Positions 1 to 6,102 of a stretch of DNA of 12,206 nucleotides are shown here, piece by piece. The stretch lies in the NCBI GenBank assembly GCA_900549005.1, contig URMT01000045.1:1-12206 (forward strand), given 5' to 3'. This stretch comes from an uncultured Eubacteriales bacterium. GTDB lineage: Bacteria; Bacillota; Clostridia; Christensenellales; Borkfalkiaceae. The notes under the pieces were generated by a model. The model saw nothing but the letters and a program-made list of their open reading frames with translations. It was not told the DNA's origin and did not search any database. Positions within the stretch are counted from its first letter, which is position 1. Each line of letters opens with the position of its first letter. Made by a program: the position numbers and the translations under genes.

Positions 1-58
1 CGCGCTTACCCCTTTCGTATTTAAATTTTCTCCTTATAATTTACATAAATATGGCGAT

Positions 59-107
59 AAAAAAATCACTCGGCGCCATATATTGCGGCAAAACAATATG
101 TGCGCCG
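59..107 (-). terminator. Possible Rho-independent terminator
   Basis: An imperfect hairpin spans 71-107: its arms begin CGGCGC and end GCGCCG, with ATATTG/CAATAT further in. On the minus strand it is followed, after five bases (AGTGA), by seven T (59-65). The five-base gap before the T run is longer than usual, so it may be a weak or secondary stop for the pectinesterase transcript. Confidence 0.35.
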
Positions 108-323
108 AAGGAAAGAGCGCACATACCGTTTCTACCGAGGCTTTCCGCCGTAAAAAACAGTACGAATGCTTTAAAATCAGAGGAATACTATGCGCAATGT
201 TTTTATCCGCGCAGATAAACGCGGCAGGGTTCATACGGAGAAAAGCCGAAAAATTTTTTTATATTTTTTGCTCGCTCCGCAGAACGCGTTTGCCGTGCGG
301 AGAGGGCGCAGATTTTTCTGAAA

Positions 324-353
324 CGGCGCAGGCACATTGCTGTCCCTGCGCCG
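324..353 (-). terminator. Hairpin after the pectinesterase gene
   Basis: A perfect 9-bp inverted repeat, CGGCGCAGG (324-332) and CCTGCGCCG (345-353), lies about 60 bases past the stop codon of the large minus-strand gene. The tail on the minus strand is only GTTTCAG followed by AAAAA, so the U-tract is poor. It may act as a 3'-end-stabilising hairpin rather than a strong terminator. Confidence 0.4.
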
Positions 354-411
354 CCTTTCAGGGATTAAAAAAGCATCACGTTCAGTTCTGCCTTTTTTCG
401 GTTGGAAAAAG

Positions 412-3400
412 TTAAACTTGAATGCCATATACACCGAATAACACAAGTCTGTTAGAAGATACTGTAAATACTACCACATCACCCGCATTAAGTTCAATTG
501 TTTCAGTGTAAGCTATATTACTTGATTTATTTCCTGTCGTGGTACTCGTTTGCTGTGCACCATCGTTTATCGTCCACTGCAAATTGCCGCCTTTTGACTG
601 GTCGCCTTTGCCAAAATCGCCATTACAACTTGTATAATACAACGTAATTGAACAATTTAGTTTTGCCGAGATAGTGATTGTCCTTCCGCCGCCACCAGGT
701 AACAAGCCATTAACATACACACGACCAGACCCATCGTTTGCAGTAGCCTGTGAGAAGTTTGCTGTTACTGTTGCACTTCCGTTGCCAGATAATTGCACGG
801 TATACAAATTATTATCTTCTATTGTAACGGGCGCTGTTGGTTTAGCGCTGGGCTTATACCCAATTTCAAGGTCGTCAACATTAAATTCTTCGGAAAGCAA
901 TGCCCCAGCTTCAACGGTAATTGTGACTGTTGCAATCTTATCGCCGTCTACTGTTACCACCGTTACAACAGTTTCGCCTGCGCTGAGTGCTGTTACAACA
1001 CCGTTTTCGTCAACAGTTGCAACTTCCTCTTTTGAAGAATACCAAACCACGTTTACGTTTGTGGCATTTTCAGGAGTTATAACCGCATCAAGGTCTACTT
1101 TACCTGTTGCCGCGTCATTAACTTTCAGAGCAATCTTACCGTCTGTTATTGCAGTATCGTCAGCCCTGACTATGCTTACGCCCGTCACTGCAACGGTGTC
1201 GCCTTCGGTTACGGGTACCCACGCTTCGGCATAGGTCACTTTGCCGTTGGTTGTGCCGAATATGGTTGCAAAATCCGCATACTTTGCCGCTTCCTCAACA
1301 GTTATAACCGTGCAGGTGTTTTCAAGCGAAGCAGTTATCGCGCCGTCGCCCGTGTTGTTGTATTCAAGCAGGTATTCGGCAACGGGTTCGGCATTCATCT
1401 TGCCGTAGCGGTCGTTCTTGTTGTCCTTTGCAGGGGTAACGCCGTCAACATCGAGCGTTGCCTCGCCATACGCTTCTTTGGAGTACGCTTTGGAGATGGT
1501 GCTGTTCATCACCATCATCTTCATTTCGCTGCCCCAGCCGCGGGCAAGCGATACGGTGCCGTCAGTTACCAGTGAATCTGCCGTAAATGTGCAGTCGTCG
1601 AATATGTAGCCGTAAGCTATGGCGTCAATGTCCGCACCCTCATCAAAGCCCTTGGTAGCCACAACATAACCACCGTTCTTTTTATCGCCTGAACCAATTG
1701 TCATCAGTGTTGTATTTTTGAAGTATGCGGTTGCATTGTAGCCGAATACGTAGTCAGTTCTGCCCTCTATGTAGCAGTTTTCATAATACTGTCTGCCCGT
1801 CATTGCGTACAGCGTATCGTGATACGACGAGAAGCGAACATTGATAAACTTAGACATATCGGCCTGAACGAGAGCCGCAACAGCCTGGGTATCGCTGTAC
1901 AGTTCTTTCGACTCTTCGTACTCTGCATTTGTATTCCAATCGTTCTGGAATGTTATATTTTCCGCATAGAAGCCCGTAGCGCTTTCGCGTATGGAGATAG
2001 TTGCGGAGCCGTCGGTAGAATAGCCTACCTTGCCGCTGGGGTCAAGGGCACCTGCAATGGCATTATAATGTATAACGACTTTATCGGCCGTATCGCCTTT
2101 GCCTATTATGCTGACGTTGGGAAGGCTGACTTCTATCTTTTCGAAATAATCACCGGCCGCAACATTTATAACTTTCGTCGCCGAGGAAGGAACGCCCGTA
2201 ATTTCAAGATATTTGAGGGCGTCGTTTATGCTTGTGAAGGTAACGCTGGTGCCGTTTACGGCAACTTCACCTGCCGCGTCAACGTTTACGGTATATGTGC
2301 CCTTGGGCTGGGTGAACACGTTTTTAACAACGTTAATTTCGTAAGTTTCGGCGGGAGCTGTACCTCTTTCGGCATTAAGCGTTACGGTAACAGTCTGCTT
2401 GCCTTCTTCCGCAAGAGAAGGAGTGCTTACCTTGTAATAATCATCAAGTGCAAGGTTGAATCTTACGCCATCGGTGCTGTTGGGAAGATAACCTATGCCC
2501 TGTACTGCGAGATTGGCCGAATTGAATTCGCCGCCCACAAGGAACACTTTCTGCAAATTCTGCGTCACGCGCTTGTCGCTGAGCGTGTAATCAAAAAGTT
2601 CAAGCTCCTTTATTTCATACACATTTACTTCATACGTATCAGTGAGCGCTGCTGTTGCGCCTGCGGGGGTATAACTTACGGTTATAGTGTAAGTGCCCGC
2701 AACGGCGGGATTATAATCCGTAGATATTACGTCGTACTGCGTAACAGAATCCCTTCTTCCGTTTTCATAAACGAGCGTTACATTAAGGCCTGCGCTTGAA
2801 AATTCATCGTTCATTATAAACGCAGTCTGTCCGCCGCTCACTTCTATGCTTGCAGGGTCAGAGGCTTCAAGATATTCCGATATCTTCAAACCTGCTATAC
2901 GCACGGAAGCGCCCGTTTCGATTCTGTACTCTCCTGCGGGAATATTCTCCCAATTTACAGTTACATAGGAATCAGTAGAACCTTCCGGAAGAACTGTTTC
3001 TGCCGCATATCCTTCCACAGCAACCCAATTTTCGCCGACTTTATTATACAGGGTTGCCATATTTGTTTTTGCACTTGAACTTGCACTGAGCGCATAGAAC
3101 GAAATTTTATTATCTGACCCGCTGAGGTCAAATTCAAATCCGCGGCTACCGCCTGTATTTAACACGCCGCCAAGGCCTTTGAACGAGCTGTGTTCTTTTA
3201 CGAAATCTATCTTAGCATCAAATGTGAACTTGCCTACCGTTATAACTTCGGTAGTGTCGCTCGTCCCGTAGTTGTCAACTATATAATTGTAATCGAGCGC
3301 GCTGTCTACCCACTCGCGAACAACGGTCGGGTCTTCGGGCTCGGTCGCGGGATTTACGGTGACTGCGCAGGTCGCCGTCTTGCCGCCGTCGGCAGTGGTT

Positions 3401-4284
3401 ACCGTTATGTTTGCGGTGCCTGCCGCTACCGCCGTCACCTTGCCGTTTGCGTCTACCGTGGCAACGCCCGTGTTGTCGGAAGCCCAAGTAACCGCCTTGT
3501 TTGTGGCGTTTTCGGGCGCTACGGTTGCAACGAGCGTCAAAGTCTGGTTTATATCGAGCGTGGCCGTGGTCTTATCCAGCGTTACGCCCGTCACCGACAC
3601 AACTTCGGGCTCCGTTGAAGCGGCGGTTACCGTAACAGTGCAGGTTGCAGTCTTTTCGCCCGCCTTTGCGGTGATTGTTGCCGTGCCCGCTTTTATGCCG
3701 ATTACTATGCCGGTCGAATCTACCGTGGCAACGGACCGGTCGCTCGTCGTCCACGTAACCGTTTTATCCGTCGCGTTGTCGGGAGTAACCGTAGCGGTGA
3801 GCGTGAGCGACTTGCCCGCTTCAACCGAGGCAGTCGTCTTATCGAGAGTTATACCAGCAACGGGGACAACTTCGGGGTCGGGGGTTTCGGTGCCCGTGCC
3901 CACTTCGTAGCCGCACACGTCGCACAGCCCGTCGGCATCGGCGTCTGCGTGAGCAACTACCTCACTCTTTCCGTTGCAAACTTCACATTCGTGCCAGTGA
4001 CCGTTTTTATTGCCCGTCCAGAGCTCCGACCAGTCGTGTCCGAGGGCGGCTATAACAGTTTGCGACTGTGAAATCTCGTTTTTAGCTTCTGCGTCGGAAA
4101 AATACTTCTCGCAATCGTCGCAGAACCAATAGGCAATGTTGCCCGCTTCGGTACAGGTTGCCTCTTTGGCCGCAACAGGCGTAAGAGTGTGCGTGTGGCT
4201 GTCGGTGCAGGCCGACATTAAAGCCGAAAACGCCAGCGTTGCCGGCAGAATAGCCGCAATCAACGCTTTGAGTGGTCTTTTCAT
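412..4284 (-). CDS. Multidomain lipoprotein pectin methylesterase (CE8) with Ig-like domains
   Basis: A secreted pectinesterase that would remove methyl esters from homogalacturonan. The start at 4284 is chosen because GGAGG lies six bases before it; an ATG at 4296 has no such site. The signal peptide ends in a lipobox-like MSAC with Cys26, predicting a lipid-anchored protein. Order over 1290 residues: a Cys/His-rich segment with CxxC pairs (55/58, 100/103, 121/124); two Big2 Ig-like domains (about 139-220, 230-310); a beta-rich, possibly carbohydrate-binding region (323-472); two further Ig-like stretches (477-557, 559-654); a right-handed beta-helix CE8 domain (about 660-1005); a third Big2 (1031-1126); a C-terminal beta-rich domain (1127-1290). 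CE8 landmarks seen: GDYFE (E715), QAVA (Q800), HDTLY (D823), DYVFG (D844), LARGWG (R915). The usual QDTLY glutamine is His822. The 3' end of the gene is much richer in AT than the Big2 part. The catalytic call is firm; the accessory domains are inferred by resemblance. Confidence 0.88.
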   Translation of the reverse strand: MKRPLKALIAAILPATLAFSALMSACTDSHTHTLTPVAAKEATCTEAGNIAYWFCDDCEKYFSDAEAKNEISQSQTVIAALGHDWSELWTGNKNGHWHECEVCNGKSEVVAHADADADGLCDVCGYEVGTGTETPDPEVVPVAGITLDKTTASVEAGKSLTLTATVTPDNATDKTVTWTTSDRSVATVDSTGIVIGIKAGTATITAKAGEKTATCTVTVTAASTEPEVVSVTGVTLDKTTATLDINQTLTLVATVAPENATNKAVTWASDNTGVATVDANGKVTAVAAGTANITVTTADGGKTATCAVTVNPATEPEDPTVVREWVDSALDYNYIVDNYGTSDTTEVITVGKFTFDAKIDFVKEHSSFKGLGGVLNTGGSRGFEFDLSGSDNKISFYALSASSSAKTNMATLYNKVGENWVAVEGYAAETVLPEGSTDSYVTVNWENIPAGEYRIETGASVRIAGLKISEYLEASDPASIEVSGGQTAFIMNDEFSSAGLNVTLVYENGRRDSVTQYDVISTDYNPAVAGTYTITVSYTPAGATAALTDTYEVNVYEIKELELFDYTLSDKRVTQNLQKVFLVGGEFNSANLAVQGIGYLPNSTDGVRFNLALDDYYKVSTPSLAEEGKQTVTVTLNAERGTAPAETYEINVVKNVFTQPKGTYTVNVDAAGEVAVNGTSVTFTSINDALKYLEITGVPSSATKVINVAAGDYFEKIEVSLPNVSIIGKGDTADKVVIHYNAIAGALDPSGKVGYSTDGSATISIRESATGFYAENITFQNDWNTNAEYEESKELYSDTQAVAALVQADMSKFINVRFSSYHDTLYAMTGRQYYENCYIEGRTDYVFGYNATAYFKNTTLMTIGSGDKKNGGYVVATKGFDEGADIDAIAYGYIFDDCTFTADSLVTDGTVSLARGWGSEMKMMVMNSTISKAYSKEAYGEATLDVDGVTPAKDNKNDRYGKMNAEPVAEYLLEYNNTGDGAITASLENTCTVITVEEAAKYADFATIFGTTNGKVTYAEAWVPVTEGDTVAVTGVSIVRADDTAITDGKIALKVNDAATGKVDLDAVITPENATNVNVVWYSSKEEVATVDENGVVTALSAGETVVTVVTVDGDKIATVTITVEAGALLSEEFNVDDLEIGYKPSAKPTAPVTIEDNNLYTVQLSGNGSATVTANFSQATANDGSGRVYVNGLLPGGGGRTITISAKLNCSITLYYTSCNGDFGKGDQSKGGNLQWTINDGAQQTSTTTGNKSSNIAYTETIELNAGDVVVFTVSSNRLVLFGVYGIQV

Positions 4285-4332
4285 CTGTTCCTCCATATCA
4301 TAAAAAATTTTTTATTAAGAAAGGTTTTTATA

Positions 4333-4364
4333 GTGTGCTGTGTACGGAAAAGTACACAGCACAC
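4333..4364. repeat. Perfect 13-bp inverted repeat near the pectinesterase start
   Basis: GTGTGCTGTGTAC (4333-4345) and GTACACAGCACAC (4352-4364) flank a six-base loop. There is no T-run on the minus-strand side (the tail is TATAAAAACC), so it is not an ordinary terminator. It lies about 50 bases before the pectinesterase start codon and could be a leader hairpin or an operator. Confidence 0.7.
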
Positions 4365-4378
4365 AGGGGTATACCCCT
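4365..4378. repeat. Perfect 14-bp palindrome AGGGGTATACCCCT
   Basis: The 14-base palindrome directly abuts the 13-bp inverted repeat at 4333-4364. The two could stack as adjacent hairpins in RNA, or the palindrome could be a protein-binding site in DNA. No regulator gene is in the window to decide between these. Confidence 0.6.
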
Positions 4379-4533
4379 TGCAAAAACCGCTTCTTTTAAA
4401 TTGACAATTTTTATCACTGCGCAGGCGCCGCGCCGTCCGGACCTGAAACGGCCCGCAAAAGCGGCTTTTGCCCGCCGCCAGCGCAAAAAATGGCAGTTTA
4501 CGGCGTTAAAACAGCCAATTTTTTGCCGTATAC

Positions 4534-4606
4534 AAAAAAACTCCGCCTTATCTTCTGCGCGCGCCGCATTGCACATAAAAAATAGACGCAATGCTGATAA
4601 GACGGA
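4534..4606 (-). terminator. Terminator or attenuator hairpin in the pectinesterase leader
   Basis: Outer arms TCCGCCTTATC (4542-4552) and GATAAGACGGA (4596-4606) pair with one mismatch. Inner arms GCATTGC (4566-4572) and GCAATGC (4588-4594) pair perfectly. On the minus strand the hairpin is followed at once by seven T (4534-4540). It lies about 35-100 bases downstream of the predicted start site of the promoter at 4647-4675 and 250 bases before the pectinesterase start, so it would end a transcript of about 100 nt or act as an attenuator. Confidence 0.55.
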
Positions 4607-4614
4607 ATTGATAC

Positions 4615-4642
4615 GTAATAACAAATTTTGCGCTATTATTAC
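4615..4642. repeat. Inverted repeat at the predicted transcription start
   Basis: GTAATAA (4615-4621) and TTATTAC (4636-4642) form a perfect 7-bp inverted repeat just downstream of the -10 box at 4647-4652. The position suits a repressor operator. In RNA it could also form a hairpin at the 5' end of the leader. Confidence 0.4.
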
Positions 4643-4646
4643 AATT

Positions 4647-4675
4647 ATGATAGCACATATATTTTTAAAATGCAA
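4647..4675 (-). promoter_or_regulatory. Predicted sigma-A promoter for the pectinesterase leader
   Basis: Minus strand: -35 TTGCAT (4670-4675), a 17-base spacer, and -10 TATCAT (4647-4652), giving a start near 4640. The -35 match is weak (TTG only) but spacing is ideal and the surroundings are AT-rich. It lies after both rpsI terminators and is the best promoter candidate before the pectinesterase gene. Confidence 0.45.
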
Positions 4676-4738
4676 CACAAAATGAAAATCTTTAAAAAAT
4701 AATTTTAATGATTTTTCACCTTGCGCAGAATTGCCGTT

Positions 4739-4775
4739 AAAAATTAACAAAATCGGCATCTGTCAGATGCCGATT
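4739..4775 (-). terminator. Second terminator after rpsI
   Basis: AATCGGCATCTG and CAGATGCCGATT form a 12-bp perfect inverted repeat around a single central base (4751-4775). On the minus strand the tail is TTTTGTTAATTTTTAA. It follows the first terminator by about 25 bases, acting as a backup stop. Confidence 0.65.
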
Positions 4776-4800
4776 GCGCGCCGCAGACATTTAACCGCAC

Positions 4801-4840
4801 AAAAAAAATGCGCACAGCATATGCTGTGCGCAAATTTTTT
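4801..4840. terminator. Bidirectional Rho-independent terminator after rpsI
   Basis: A perfect 24-base palindrome (4809-4832, arms TGCGCACAGCAT/ATGCTGTGCGCA) is flanked by eight A on the left and by AA plus seven T on the right. It therefore has a T-tract after the stem on either strand. It lies about 55 bases past the rpsI stop codon and ends the ribosomal operon. Confidence 0.85.
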
Positions 4841-4896
4841 TGTAACAGGGTGCCGCACTTAGGCTGCCCGAAAAGTAACTGCGGTGATAAACACGA

Positions 4897-5310
4897 TTAT
4901 CTCTTCGAGAACTGAGGCGCGCGGCGTGCCTTTTTAAGACCGTACTTCTTGCGCTCTTTGACGCGGGGGTCGCGCGTTAAGAAGCCTGCCTTTTTGAGGG
5001 CGGGACGGCTTTCGGGCTCTGCTTGAAGGAGAGCGCGGGATATACCGAGGCGGATAGCGCCTGCCTGGCCGGTGAGACCGCCGCCGTATACGTTTACATA
5101 TACGTCGTACTTACCCTCTGCCGCAAGCAGCACAAGGGGCTGCATAACGTCGTAACGGAGCACGGACTGAGGGAAATAGTCTTCGAAAGACCTTTCGTTG
5201 ATGACTATATTGCCGCTTCCTGCGGGAATGAGGCGTACGCGGGCGATTGCCTTCTTTCTTCTGCCCGTCCCCCAGAATTGAAGTTTCTTTTTTAAAGTTG
5301 CCTTTGCCAT
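4897..5310 (-). CDS. rpsI: 30S ribosomal protein S9
   Basis: S9 is a small-subunit protein whose C-terminal tail reaches the peptidyl-tRNA site. Seen here: the [14 protein letters not shown] block near residues 14-27, the [20 protein letters not shown] region in the middle, a basic C-terminal stretch, and the universal ending SKR. Length is 137 residues against about 130 usual, the extra being a short N-terminal segment. The ribosome site GAGG precedes the ATG by about eleven bases. It follows rplM after a 21-base gap, the standard bacterial rplM-rpsI pair, and is followed by two tandem terminators. Nothing unusual is seen. Confidence 0.97.
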   Translation of the reverse strand: MAKATLKKKLQFWGTGRRKKAIARVRLIPAGSGNIVINERSFEDYFPQSVLRYDVMQPLVLLAAEGKYDVYVNVYGGGLTGQAGAIRLGISRALLQAEPESRPALKKAGFLTRDPRVKERKKYGLKKARRAPQFSKR

Positions 5311-5331
5311 AAACTTTTTACCTCACATTCC

Positions 5332-5763
5332 TTAGAATAAATTCAGCACTTCGGGCTTCTGCGCCGCGTGGTTGTGTTCCGCACCCTTATACACGCGGAG
5401 CTTCTTTATCATATCCCTGCCGAGCGAATTTTTGGGAAGCATACCCCTTACCGCTTCGTATACGGCAAGGTCGCTCTTTTCGGCGAGCATCTTCTTGTAG
5501 GATACTTCCTTCAAGCCGCCGATATACCCGGTGTGATAACGATAAAATTTGTCTTCAAGTTTCTTGCCCGTAAGAACGACTTTATCGGAATTGATGACTA
5601 TGACGAAATCGCCCGTGTCTACATTGGGCGTGAAAACGGGCTTGTTTTTGCCGCGAAGAACGGCGGCAACCTTAGACGCGAGCCTGCCGAGGGGCACGCC
5701 TGCGGCGTCTACAACGTACCATTTTCTTTCTACTGTCTGGGCGTTTGCCATGTAGGTTTTCAT
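5332..5763 (-). CDS. rplM: 50S ribosomal protein L13
   Basis: L13 is an early-assembling large-subunit protein. The 143 residues match the family length and carry its signatures: [16 protein letters not shown] near the N-terminus, [12 protein letters not shown] in the middle, [13 protein letters not shown], and the ending [17 protein letters not shown] choose the ATG at 5763 (MKTYMANAQ), which has GGAG nine bases upstream. The in-frame ATG at 5778 (MELRA) would put that GGAG inside the gene and would add residues not typical of the family. It is the first gene of the rplM-rpsI operon, driven by the promoter at 5844-5872. Confidence 0.97.
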   Translation of the reverse strand: MKTYMANAQTVERKWYVVDAAGVPLGRLASKVAAVLRGKNKPVFTPNVDTGDFVIVINSDKVVLTGKKLEDKFYRYHTGYIGGLKEVSYKKMLAEKSDLAVYEAVRGMLPKNSLGRDMIKKLRVYKGAEHNHAAQKPEVLNLF

Positions 5764-5843
5764 TGCTCTTAACTCCATATATAATGTATAAAAAACGTTT
5801 ACCGATTGCGCGGTAAGGTATTGCCTTGTTGCAATGTAGGTTT

Positions 5844-5872
5844 ATTTTATTATTTTATAAAATTTCTGTCAA
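5844..5872 (-). promoter_or_regulatory. Strong sigma-A promoter of rplM-rpsI
   Basis: Minus strand: -35 TTGACA (5867-5872, perfect consensus), a 17-base spacer, and -10 TAAAAT (5844-5849, five of six). The predicted start is near 5837, leaving a leader of about 74 bases before the rplM start codon. It is one of the strongest promoters in the window, as expected for ribosomal protein genes. Confidence 0.85.
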
Positions 5873-5933
5873 GCTGTTTTGTGTTGCGTTTACAAAGTTT
5901 TTAAAAAATAATTTGCAATTTTTTCAAAACGGC

Positions 5934-5957
5934 AAAAAACGGGCGTTTTTGCGCCGT
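5934..5957 (-). terminator. Terminator between alaS and rplM
   Basis: On the minus strand a short GC stem (CGGCG, loop CAAAAA, CGCCCG) is followed at once by six T (5934-5939). It lies about 145 bases past alaS and 60 bases before the rplM promoter, separating the two transcription units. Confidence 0.5.
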
Positions 5958-6102
5958 TTTTACCCGCTTTTGCTCATTTTTGCGCACAAAAACGGGAAGG
6001 CGCCCCACCGCAAGGCAGGCGACTGAGGCAGCGCCGCGGCGCGCAAATTCTTACAGTATCTTAAATACCTTTAAGCCGCCCTTCAAGGCCTTAAAAGGGC
6101 GC

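Larger units (their letters stand above)
1..411. other. Intergenic region downstream of the pectinesterase gene
   Basis: No convincing gene is present; the short open frames here lack ribosome sites and recognisable sequence. The stretch holds two terminator-like hairpins, listed separately. On the minus strand there is an AAGGAG element at 30-35 but no ATG, GTG or TTG at a proper distance after it. A purine run at about 8-14 (AAAGGGG on the minus strand) could be the ribosome site of a gene starting just beyond base 1. Confidence 0.5.
4285..4896. other. Intergenic region between rpsI and the pectinesterase gene
   Basis: These 612 bases hold no gene I can support. Read on the minus strand they contain two tandem terminators for rpsI, then a promoter with a small palindrome at its start site, a further terminator hairpin, a GC-rich hairpin area (about 4425-4490), and two perfect inverted repeats close to the pectinesterase start. 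This suggests a leader of about 350 bases for the downstream gene. Confidence 0.6.
5764..6102. other. Intergenic region between alaS and rplM
   Basis: No gene is seen. Read on the minus strand it starts with a weak hairpin just after alaS (CGCCCTT/AAGGGCG, 6077-6101) and a GC-rich palindromic patch near 6030-6042. A terminator at 5934-5957, the rplM promoter at 5844-5872 and a 74-base rplM leader follow. The leader can form small hairpins (ATTGC/GCAAT near 5820-5836), which might be an L13 autoregulatory site, but I cannot show this. Confidence 0.5.

Noticed and set aside
1819..2799. 326-codon open frame on the plus strand inside the pectinesterase gene
   Set aside because: It is antisense to the CE8 catalytic and Ig-like coding region, shows no family resemblance, and is a codon-bias shadow of the real gene.
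4272..4759. Overlapping 137- and 143-codon open frames on opposite strands between rpsI and the pectinesterase gene
   Set aside because: They read through terminators, palindromes and promoter elements and have no ribosome sites; the region is regulatory.
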